From Burkholderiales bacterium (GTDB lineage Bacteria > Pseudomonadota > Gammaproteobacteria > Burkholderiales > SG8-41), in the NCBI GenBank assembly GCA_036262035.1, contig DATAJS010000005.1:1-64000 (forward strand): a stretch of 64,000 nt of DNA, written 5' to 3'. A program made the position numbers and the translations under genes. This document shows positions 25,831-33,466 of the stretch, piece after piece. The notes beneath the pieces were generated by a model that was given only the letters and a program-made list of their open reading frames with translations, was not told the DNA's origin and did no database searches. Within the stretch, counting starts at the first letter, position 1; the number at the start of each line of letters is the position of its first letter.

Positions 25831-27405
25831 ATGCTCCAACACCTCGTCCAGAACTGGCACGTGCGCAAGCCTGTTGCGCAAAGCCGCGGCGGCATCATCG
25901 CCACGCAGAACCGCGTCGCAGGCCTCGCCGCGGCGAAGGTCTTCAAGGCCGGCGGCAACGCGGTCGACGCGGCGGTCGCGACCGGTCTCGCGCTCGCGGC
26001 GGTCGAGCCGTGGAACAGCGGCCTCGGCGGCGTCGGCTTCATGATGGTCTACCTCGCCAGGGAGAATCGCGTCCGGGTCGTGGATTTCGGGCCGATCTCC
26101 CCGCGCGGGCTGAACCCTGCCGACTACCCGCTCACCGGCGGTTTCACGAGCGATCTCTTCACCTGGCCGACGGTGCAGGACGACCGCAACGTGCACGGGC
26201 CGATGTCGATCGCGGTGCCGGGCAACGTCGCGGGCCTGTCGCTCGCGCTCGAGACCTTCGGCACCCAGAAGTTTTCGGAAGTGATACAGCCGGCGATCGC
26301 GCTCGCCGACTTGGGGCTAGCGGTCGACTGGTATCTCACGCTCAAGGTGGCGACGATGGCGAAGGAGCTCGCGCGCTATCCGTCGACACGCGACGTGTGG
26401 CTGCCGGACGGTTATCCGCCGGTGACCGCCGCGGGGGCCCCGCTCGGCCGCCTGATGCTCGAGGGCCTCGCGGGAACGATGCGCCGTCTCGCCGAGGCCG
26501 GCCCGCGCGATTTCTACGAAGGCGAAGTGGCGCAGAGCATCGCCAGGGACATCCGGGCGCTCGGCGGCTATCTCTCGTTCGAGGACCTGAAGAGCTACCA
26601 GGCGCGTATCGTCGATCCGCTCGAAGTCGAGTATCGCGGCGCGCAGCTCGCGCTCGCGCCGGGCTTGAGCGCCGGACCGACCATGGCGCGCGCACTGTCC
26701 AAGCTGTCGGAGGTCAAGCTCCCGGGCGGCGGGCCGAAAGCCGATGCGTTCCTCGCCTATGCGCGCGTGCTGCGCGAGGTCTACGCCGAGCGGCTCTCCA
26801 CGATGGGCGAGACCAGCGACCATCGCGATCCTTCGACGACGACCCACCTCAACGTCGTCGATCGCGAAGGCAACATGGTCGCGCTCACGCAGACGCTGCT
26901 GTCGGTGTTCGGCTCGAAGGTCGTGCTGCCGCAGAGCGGCATCCTCATGAACAACGGCATCATGTGGTTCGACCCGCGGCCGGAATCGCCGAACTACCTG
27001 GCGCCGTGGAAGCGTCCGCTGACCAACATGAACCCGATGATCGCGCGGAAGAACGGCAAGGCGTGGTTCGCTCTCGGGGCGTCGGGCGGACGCAAGATCA
27101 TGCCGGCGACCTATCAGATCGTGTCGTTTCTCGTCGATCACGGCATGTCGCTCGAGGACGCTTTCCATCAGCCGCGCATCGACGCGAGCGGCGGCGACAC
27201 CGTGAGCGTGGATCCGCGCCTGCCCGATTCGATCAAGGCCGCGCTCGCCGACGCCTTCCCCACCGTCGAGACCGAGCTCGTGGTGTATCCGACCAACTAC
27301 GCCTGCCCCAGCTCGGTGCTGCGCGATCCGAACGGGGGCGCGCATTACGGCGTGAGCGACGTGCTCTCGCCGTGGTCGGGCGCGGTCGCGGAAGACGCGG
27401 TCTGA
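25831..27405 (+). CDS. gamma-glutamyltransferase family Ntn-hydrolase
   Basis: 524 residues. GGIIATQNRVAGLAAAKVFK and AGGNAVDAAVATGLALAAVE match the N-terminal large subunit. The catalytic Thr of the autoprocessing site lies in DPSTTTHLNVVDREGN, followed by the GGT hallmark LPQSGILMNNGIMWFDP and GASGGRKIMPATYQI. No signal peptide is evident, so it may act in the cytoplasm on gamma-glutamyl or acyl-amide substrates. The stop shares a base with the next ATG (TGATG), coupling it to the Bug receptor gene. Confidence 0.9.
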   Translation: MLQHLVQNWHVRKPVAQSRGGIIATQNRVAGLAAAKVFKAGGNAVDAAVATGLALAAVEPWNSGLGGVGFMMVYLARENRVRVVDFGPISPRGLNPADYPLTGGFTSDLFTWPTVQDDRNVHGPMSIAVPGNVAGLSLALETFGTQKFSEVIQPAIALADLGLAVDWYLTLKVATMAKELARYPSTRDVWLPDGYPPVTAAGAPLGRLMLEGLAGTMRRLAEAGPRDFYEGEVAQSIARDIRALGGYLSFEDLKSYQARIVDPLEVEYRGAQLALAPGLSAGPTMARALSKLSEVKLPGGGPKADAFLAYARVLREVYAERLSTMGETSDHRDPSTTTHLNVVDREGNMVALTQTLLSVFGSKVVLPQSGILMNNGIMWFDPRPESPNYLAPWKRPLTNMNPMIARKNGKAWFALGASGGRKIMPATYQIVSFLVDHGMSLEDAFHQPRIDASGGDTVSVDPRLPDSIKAALADAFPTVETELVVYPTNYACPSSVLRDPNGGAHYGVSDVLSPWSGAVAEDAV

Positions 27406-28403
27406 TGGCACGGAGATTGCGAAAGCCCGCGCGCATGCGCCTCACTCCGTTGCTCGCAACGCTCTGTGCAGCCTTCGTCAGCGTCACCGCCGCGGCGCAA
27501 AGCGGCGATTACCCGAACCGCCCGGTGCGGTGGATCGTGCCGTTCGCGCCTTCGGGACCGACCGATCTCATGTCGCGCGCGGTCGCCGAGAAGCTCACGC
27601 AGCGCCTCGGCCACCAGTTCGTCGTCGACAATCGGCCCGGTGCGGGCGGCAACATCGGCGCGGAGCTCGTCGCGAAGTCGGCGCCGGACGGTTACACGCT
27701 GATGATCGGTCACGTCGGCACGCACGCGATCAACGCGACGCTCTACCCTCGTCTCGCCTTCGACCCGGTGAAGGACTTCACGCCGATCACGCTGATCGCC
27801 ACGCTGCCGCTCGCGCTGGTAATCCATCCTTCGGTGCCGGCGAAAGACGTGAAAGACCTCGTCGCGTACGCCAAAGCCAATCCGGGCAAGCTCAACTTCG
27901 CTTCGGCGGGCAACGGCGGCCCGACGCATCTCACCGGCGAATTGCTGAAGACGTCCGCCGCCATCGACATCGTGCACGTGCCTTACAAAGGCAACGCCGC
28001 CGCCTTGCTGGATTTGACCGCCGGCCGCGTGCAGATGATGTTCAGCAACATGCTCACCGCGATGCCGCACGTGCGCGCCGGGAAGCTGCGGGCGATCGGG
28101 GTGTCGAGCGCGAAGCGCTCGCCGCAGGCGCCGGACCTTCCCGCGATCGCGGAGACCGTGCCCGGTTTCAACGCCGTGCCGTGGTACGGGGTGCTCGGGC
28201 CCGCGGGCCTGCCGCGCCCCATCCTGACGAAGCTCAACACCGAGATCGCGCGCGCCCTCGCCGAACCGGACATGAACCAGCGCTTCGTCGCACAGGGCAT
28301 CGATCTGCAGTCGAGCACGCCGGAGCAGTTCGGCGCGCTCATCAAGTCCGAGCTGGTGAAGTGGCGAAAGGTCGTGAAGGATTCAGGCGCCAAGGTGGAT
28401 TGA
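27405..28403 (+). CDS. Bug/TctC-family periplasmic receptor 1
   Basis: 332 residues from the ATG at 27405 that overlaps the GGT stop; ATG at 27435 gives a more compact signal peptide (MRLTPLLATLCAAFVSVTAA). The Bug pattern is clear: YPNRPVRWIVPFAPSGPTDL, VVDNRPGAGGNIGAE, SAPDGYTLMIG, NFASAGNGGPTHLTGEL, VPYKGNAAALLDLTAGRVQM. It binds a small carboxylate-type ligand in the periplasm. No TctA/TctB membrane genes are nearby, typical of the expanded Bug families of Burkholderiales. Confidence 0.92.
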   Translation: MARRLRKPARMRLTPLLATLCAAFVSVTAAAQSGDYPNRPVRWIVPFAPSGPTDLMSRAVAEKLTQRLGHQFVVDNRPGAGGNIGAELVAKSAPDGYTLMIGHVGTHAINATLYPRLAFDPVKDFTPITLIATLPLALVIHPSVPAKDVKDLVAYAKANPGKLNFASAGNGGPTHLTGELLKTSAAIDIVHVPYKGNAAALLDLTAGRVQMMFSNMLTAMPHVRAGKLRAIGVSSAKRSPQAPDLPAIAETVPGFNAVPWYGVLGPAGLPRPILTKLNTEIARALAEPDMNQRFVAQGIDLQSSTPEQFGALIKSELVKWRKVVKDSGAKVD

Positions 28404-28463
28404 GGCCTTAAAAGTCAAAATGGATCCTGGCTTTCGCCAGGACGACGCTGTCGCGTCGAATGG

Positions 28464-28483
28464 ATTCCCGCCTTCGCGGGAAT
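28464..28483. repeat. dispersed palindrome ATTCCCG..CGGGAAT
   Basis: ATTCCCGCCTTCGCGGGAAT followed by GACG. The same 20-mer recurs at 33476-33495 and, in inverted form, at 37010-37029, with a half copy at 33505-33523. It resembles intergenic dRS3/REP-like palindromes. Here it lies upstream of a Bug gene, and reading through it creates the spurious N-terminus MDSRLRGND. Confidence 0.75.
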
Positions 28484-28519
28484 GACGGCACACCAATAAC
28501 CGGGGAGATCCATGTGACG

Positions 28520-29485
28520 ATGTTTTCGAAGCTGCTCGGCGCAGCGTTCGCTTGCGCGGCGATGTCGGCCGCGGCGCAGGATGCAGGAAACTATCCCTCG
28601 CGGCCCTTGAGACTCATCACCGGCTTTCTGCCCGGCGGAGTGAGCGACACCGTCGCACGCGTCACCGGCGAGAAGCTCGGCGAGCAGCTCGGCCAGCGGG
28701 TCGTCATCGACGGGCGGCCCGGCGCCGGCGGTGTGCTGAGCATGGAGCTCGCGGCGAACGCCAACCCCGACGGCCACACGCTGTACCTCGGCCAGCCGGT
28801 GATCACGATCAGCCCCAACTTCAAGAAGAAGCCGCCGTTCGACCCGATCAAAGCCTTCGCGCCGGTATCGCTGATCGGCTTCGGCACGACGATGATGGTG
28901 GTGCACCCGTCCACGCCCGCGTCGAACGTCAAGGAGCTCGTCGCTTACGGCAAATCGCAGCCGCCGGGCGCGCTGCGCTTCGGCCATTCGGGCATGGGCT
29001 CGACGAACCACCTCGCGGGGGAGCTCTTCGCGGTGATGACGGGTATAAAGCTCTCGCCGATCCCGTACAAAGGCGCCGCCGCGAACATCGTCGGCGTGCT
29101 CCAGGGCGAGATCCAGATCGCGATGCTGCCCACGCTCGCGGCGATCCCGCACGTGAAATCGGGCCGGCTGAAAGCGATCGGGATGACGGGATCGAAGCGC
29201 TCGCCCGCCGCGCCCGACGTGCCGACCATCGGCGAGACGCTCAAGGGTTACGACGTGCCGGTCTGGTACGGACTGGTCATCACCGCGAAGACGCCCGCGG
29301 CGATCGTCAACAAGCTGCACGCCGAGACGCAGCGCGCGATCCAGACCGCCGAAGTCAAAGACCGGCTCGCGTCGCAGGGCATCGAGACGCAGACCGGCAG
29401 CCGCGCCGAGTTCGCGAAGCTGATCCAGGACGACGCGGTGCGCTGGGCGAAGCTCGTGAAGGACGCGGGTATCGTGCTGGAGTGA
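28520..29485 (+). CDS. Bug/TctC-family periplasmic receptor 2
   Basis: 321 residues from ATG at 28520 (MFSKLLGAAFACAAMSAAAQ, a good signal peptide). A longer frame from 28460 only translates the palindromic repeat. Family motifs: YPSRPLRLITGFLPGGVSDT, VIDGRPGAGGVLSME, NPDGHTLYLG, FGHSGMGSTNHLAGELFAV, IPYKGAAANIVGVLQGEIQI. Related to receptors 1 and 3 on either side. Ligand unknown. Confidence 0.92.
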   Translation: MFSKLLGAAFACAAMSAAAQDAGNYPSRPLRLITGFLPGGVSDTVARVTGEKLGEQLGQRVVIDGRPGAGGVLSMELAANANPDGHTLYLGQPVITISPNFKKKPPFDPIKAFAPVSLIGFGTTMMVVHPSTPASNVKELVAYGKSQPPGALRFGHSGMGSTNHLAGELFAVMTGIKLSPIPYKGAAANIVGVLQGEIQIAMLPTLAAIPHVKSGRLKAIGMTGSKRSPAAPDVPTIGETLKGYDVPVWYGLVITAKTPAAIVNKLHAETQRAIQTAEVKDRLASQGIETQTGSRAEFAKLIQDDAVRWAKLVKDAGIVLE

Positions 29486-29523
29486 AGAAAACAGTGAGGG
29501 GTGAAGCGGTGACGGATAAGGCG

Positions 29524-30492
29524 GTGACGAAAAACAGGATCCTGGCACTTACGATCGCAGTCACTGCCGTGCCTGCGTTTGCTGCGGACGCGAAATACCC
29601 GACACGTCCCATACGCTTCGTCGTGGGCTTCCTGCCCGGCGGGCCGAGCGACACCATCGCACGCGTGGTCGGCGGCAAGCTCGGCGAATCGCTCGGCCAG
29701 CCGGTGATCGTCGACAACCGCGCCGGCGCGGGCGGCAACGTCAGCGCCGACATCGTCGCGGATGCGCCGCCGGACGGACACACGATCCTGCTCGGCACCG
29801 GCGGACCGCTCGTGATCGCACCGATCCTCGGCCAGAAAATCGGCTTCGATCCGGACAAGGACTTCGCGCCGGTGTCGACGCTCGGCGGCTCGATGAGCAT
29901 CCTCGCCGCGCATCCTTCGCTGCCCGCGTCGGGCGTCAAAGAGCTGATCGCGCTCGCCAGGGCGAAACCCGGCGAGATCAACTACGCGTCCTCGGGCGTC
30001 GGCAGCGCAAACCACCTCACCGCCGAGCTGCTGTCCTCGATGGCCGGCATCAAGCTCACGCACGTGCCGTACAAAGGCAGCGGCGCGGCGCTGCCTGCGC
30101 TCATCTCCGGCGAAGTGAAGCTCGGTTTCGGCCCGTTACTGCCGGCCATCCCTCATGTAAAGGCGGGCCGCATCAAGGCGCTCGGCGTGAGCGGGCTCAA
30201 GCGCGCGAGCGCCGCACCCGACATCCCGACGATCGCCGAGCAGGGACTGCCCGGCTTTCACGTCGATTCGTGGTACGGCGTGTTCGTGCCGGCGAAGACG
30301 CCGAAGCCGATCGTCGCCCGGCTGAACCGCGAGCTCGTCCGCATCCTCGCATTGCCCGATGTGAAGGAGCGTCTCTCGCGCGACGGCGTCGATCCCGCCG
30401 GCAGCACGCCCGAGCAACTGCACGACATCGTTCAGAACGAGAAGAAGATGTGGCTGAAGGTGATCAAACAAGCCAACATCAAAGTGCAGTGA
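29524..30492 (+). CDS. Bug/TctC-family periplasmic receptor 3
   Basis: 322 residues if started at GTG 29524 (MTKNRILALTIAVTAVPAFA, an ideal signal peptide). GTG codons at 29509 and 29482 are also in frame; the latter overlaps the previous stop as GTGA. The leader includes a GTGA-rich tandem repeat (GGTGAAGCGGTGACGG), so upstream starts are less likely. Motifs: YPTRPIRFVVGFLPGGPSDT, VDNRAGAGGNVSADIV, PPDGHTILLG, NYASSGVGSANHLTAELLSS, VPYKGSGAALPALISGEVKL. Confidence 0.9.
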   Translation: MTKNRILALTIAVTAVPAFAADAKYPTRPIRFVVGFLPGGPSDTIARVVGGKLGESLGQPVIVDNRAGAGGNVSADIVADAPPDGHTILLGTGGPLVIAPILGQKIGFDPDKDFAPVSTLGGSMSILAAHPSLPASGVKELIALARAKPGEINYASSGVGSANHLTAELLSSMAGIKLTHVPYKGSGAALPALISGEVKLGFGPLLPAIPHVKAGRIKALGVSGLKRASAAPDIPTIAEQGLPGFHVDSWYGVFVPAKTPKPIVARLNRELVRILALPDVKERLSRDGVDPAGSTPEQLHDIVQNEKKMWLKVIKQANIKVQ

Positions 30493-30496
30493 CGAT

Positions 30497-31783
30497 CTAG
30501 ACGCGAGCCGCGTCCAGCGCGCCGTAATAGACGGCGACGACTTTCATCGCGGGAATGCGCAACGCGTGCAGCGGCACGCGCCTGAAGCCGCTGCCGTTCA
30601 TCGCACCGGCGTCGATGAGGTCGCCGAGCGCGAGATGCGCCAGCAGCTTCCCCAACAGGTTCGTCAGCGCGACGCCGCGACCGCCGTAGCCCATCGCATA
30701 GGCGATGCGCGGGCTCACCCGCCCCACGTGCGGAAAGTCGTCGAGCGTCACCGCGACCTTGCCCGACCAGCGATGGTCGATCGCGACGTCTTGCAACGCC
30801 GGAAATGTCGCGCGGAGCTTTGCCTCGAGCCCGCGATACACGTCCGGCGACTCCTTGCCGGTGAGCGAGCCGCGCCCGCCGTAGAGCAGCCGTCGGCCGG
30901 GCGCCCACCGGAAGTAGTTGAGCAGATGCCGCGTGTCGGAAACCAGATGGCCCTCGCGCAGGATGCCGCGAGCGACCTCGCCGGCGAGCGGCGCCGTCGT
31001 GAGCACCGACGTCGACACCGGCACGACGCGCTCCGCGAGGTCGGTGCCGTAGCGATGGAGCTCGGTATAAGCGTTCGTCGCGACCAGCGCCTGCTTCGCT
31101 CGCACCGTGCCGCCGGTCGTCTCGAGCACCACACCGTCGCTCTCCTCGCGCAGGCTCGTCACCGCCGTGCCGACGTAGATCGGCACGCCGCTCAAAGCGA
31201 GTCCCGCCGCGTGACCTCGCGCGTAGTCGAGCGGATGCACGCCGCCCGCGCGCGGATCGAGATAACCGCCCATATAGGCATCGGTCCCCGACAGCTCCGC
31301 GGTCTCACGCGCATCGAGGAGCCGCGGCGCGGTATCGCCTTCGCTCTTCAGCCACTCGATGTCGGCCTGCAACGTCGTGAGCGCGACTTTGCCGTTCGCG
31401 GCGGTGATGTGGCCGCAGCGCGAAAAGCCGCAGTCGATCCTGAATTCATCGACGGTCTGCTCGAGGAGATCGAGCGCCTGGTGCAGCAGCCGGTAGAGCG
31501 TGCGCGTGCGCTCGCGGCCGAGCTCGCGCGCGAGCACGGACCACGGCTTCTTGTAACGCAAGACCGCCATGCCGCCGTTGCGGCCGCTCGCGCCCCAGCC
31601 GACGTCGTGCGCTTCGAGCACCGTGCAGGCGACACCCGCTCGCGCGAGATGGCGCGCTGCCGCGAGGCCGGTGTAGCCGGCGCCGATGATCGCGACGTCG
31701 GTCTGGATGTCTCGGTCGAGGCTCGGAAGCTGGGGGACGGGATGGGCGGTGGTGTTCCAGACCGACGGCGGATGCATCTTCAC
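30497..31783 (-). CDS. FAD-dependent amino-group oxidase (DAO family)
   Basis: 428 residues. The N-terminal Rossmann motif is DVAIIGAGYTGLAAARHLAR, then LEAHDVGWGASGRNGGMAV, typical of DAO-family oxidases such as gamma-glutamylputrescine oxidase (PuuB-like). The C-terminal GYGGRGVALTNLLGKLLA closes the FAD domain. It probably oxidises an amine or N-substituted amino acid. Its ATG overlaps the HyuB stop, so it is the third gene of the hyuA-hyuB-oxidase operon. It converges with the Bug 3 gene, with four bases between stops. Confidence 0.85.
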   Translation of the reverse strand: MKMHPPSVWNTTAHPVPQLPSLDRDIQTDVAIIGAGYTGLAAARHLARAGVACTVLEAHDVGWGASGRNGGMAVLRYKKPWSVLARELGRERTRTLYRLLHQALDLLEQTVDEFRIDCGFSRCGHITAANGKVALTTLQADIEWLKSEGDTAPRLLDARETAELSGTDAYMGGYLDPRAGGVHPLDYARGHAAGLALSGVPIYVGTAVTSLREESDGVVLETTGGTVRAKQALVATNAYTELHRYGTDLAERVVPVSTSVLTTAPLAGEVARGILREGHLVSDTRHLLNYFRWAPGRRLLYGGRGSLTGKESPDVYRGLEAKLRATFPALQDVAIDHRWSGKVAVTLDDFPHVGRVSPRIAYAMGYGGRGVALTNLLGKLLAHLALGDLIDAGAMNGSGFRRVPLHALRIPAMKVVAVYYGALDAARV

Positions 31784-33453
31784 GCGCCGTAGAGATCCTG
31801 CGCCGCGGCCGCACTGACCTTGCCGTTGGCGACGTCGTCGCGCACAGCCGCGCGCCGCTTCGGATCGCCGTAACCGCCGCCGCCCGGCGTCTGCACGATC
31901 ACGCGGTCGCCCTTGTTGAGCACGGTCAGCACTTTCGAGGGGATCACTTCCTCGCGGCCGTCGGCGCGGCGGATGATCGAATGCGCCGACGCGCCCGGCG
32001 AGCCGCCGGCGAGCCCCGGCGCGGTGCTGTAATGGCGCTCGCCGCGATGCGTAAACGAGATGCCGTCGGCGAGCGCTTCGTACTCACGCAGGACGCCCAG
32101 TCCTCCGCGATATTCCCCTGCGCCGCCCGAATCGCGGCGCAGCTCGACGCGATGCAGCCTCAGAGGCGCATCCATCTCCAGCGCTTCCGCCGGCAGGTTC
32201 ATGCAGTTGCTCGCATCGGTGTCGACGACGTCGACCCCATCGAGCCCGCGCGCCGCGCCGCTGCCGCCGGCGATGAGCTCGCCGCTGATGAAGCGCTCGC
32301 CGTTCGCGCGTTTGCCTGCGAACGCGACGACGAGCAGCGTGCCTGCGGCGGGCGCGCTCACGCGATCGGGCAACGTTTCGGCCAGCGCGCTGACCATGCA
32401 CGTCGCGATGCGCTTGATCGTCGACGTGCGCGCGTTGACCGGCGCCGGCTCCTCCGGGTTCACCAGCGAGCCTTTCGGCAGCACCAGCTTCACCGGACGG
32501 AAGCAGCCGCCGTTGGTCGGTATGGTCGGGTCGGTCAGCACGCGCACCGCGAAATACGCCGCGGCCTGCGAGCCCGAAGGCACGCAGTTGAGCGGTCCTT
32601 CGAGCTGCGCATCGGTGCCGGTGAGATCGAACGCGATCTCGCCGTCGCGCACCGTCGCCGCGACTTCGATGCGCACCGGCCTGTCGAGCGTGATGCCGTC
32701 GTTGTCGAGGTAATCGACGTAGCGATACGTGCCTTCGGGAATCGCGCGCAGCGCTGCTCGCGTCATCGTCTCGGAACGATCGAGGAGATCGTCGAACACC
32801 GACATCAGGAACTCCGCGCCGTACTGGTCGGCGAGCGCTTTGAGGCGCCGCCCGCCGACGGTGCACGCGGCAAGCTGCGCGTTGAGGTCGCCCATCAGCG
32901 TGTCGGGCAGCCGGCTGTTCTGGCGCAGGATGTCGACGAGCGTCTGGTTGTATTCGCCGGCGTCGCGGAACTTGAGCGCCGGCAGCCGCAGGCCTTCCTG
33001 GTAGATCTCGGTCGATCCGGGCGGCAGCGATCCCGGCGAATAGCCGCCGACGTCGCCGTGGTGCGTCATCGTCGCGCTCATCGCGATCACGCGGCCCGAG
33101 TGGAACACCGGCGTCATGATCGCGATGTCGGGCAGGTGCGTGCCGCCGCAGTACGGATCGTTGAGGATGTAGGCGTCCCCGTCCGTCATGGTGTGGAGCG
33201 GGAACTTCTCGACCATGCTCTTCAGTGCGGGGATCAGCGTCGCGAGATGCACCGGTATCGCGCACGCCTGCGCGAGCGTCTCGCCGTTCACGGTGAAGAG
33301 GCTCGCCGAGGTATCGAGGCCTTCCTTGACGATCGGCGAGAACGAGCTCTTCAGCAGCGTGAGCTCCATCTCGTTGGCGATGCCTTCGAGCTTGTTGCGG
33401 ATCACTTCGGCGGTGATCGGGTCGACGAGCTCGGTGCGGGTGGCGGTGTTCAT
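31780..33453 (-). CDS. hyuB: hydantoinase B / oxoprolinase subunit
   Basis: 557 residues. DPITAEVIRNKLEGIANEME at the start, YILNDPYCGGTHLPDIAIMT, SATMTHHGDVGGYSPGSLPP, and the end VQTPGGGGYGDPKRR are diagnostic of the HyuB/OplaH B family. With HyuA it hydrolyses a cyclic amide (hydantoin, 5-oxoproline or similar) using ATP. Stop overlaps the next gene's start (ATGA). Separated from hyuA by 13 bases. Confidence 0.93.
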   Translation of the reverse strand: MNTATRTELVDPITAEVIRNKLEGIANEMELTLLKSSFSPIVKEGLDTSASLFTVNGETLAQACAIPVHLATLIPALKSMVEKFPLHTMTDGDAYILNDPYCGGTHLPDIAIMTPVFHSGRVIAMSATMTHHGDVGGYSPGSLPPGSTEIYQEGLRLPALKFRDAGEYNQTLVDILRQNSRLPDTLMGDLNAQLAACTVGGRRLKALADQYGAEFLMSVFDDLLDRSETMTRAALRAIPEGTYRYVDYLDNDGITLDRPVRIEVAATVRDGEIAFDLTGTDAQLEGPLNCVPSGSQAAAYFAVRVLTDPTIPTNGGCFRPVKLVLPKGSLVNPEEPAPVNARTSTIKRIATCMVSALAETLPDRVSAPAAGTLLVVAFAGKRANGERFISGELIAGGSGAARGLDGVDVVDTDASNCMNLPAEALEMDAPLRLHRVELRRDSGGAGEYRGGLGVLREYEALADGISFTHRGERHYSTAPGLAGGSPGASAHSIIRRADGREEVIPSKVLTVLNKGDRVIVQTPGGGGYGDPKRRAAVRDDVANGKVSAAAAQDLYGA

Positions 33454-33466
33454 GGTTGGGTTAAGG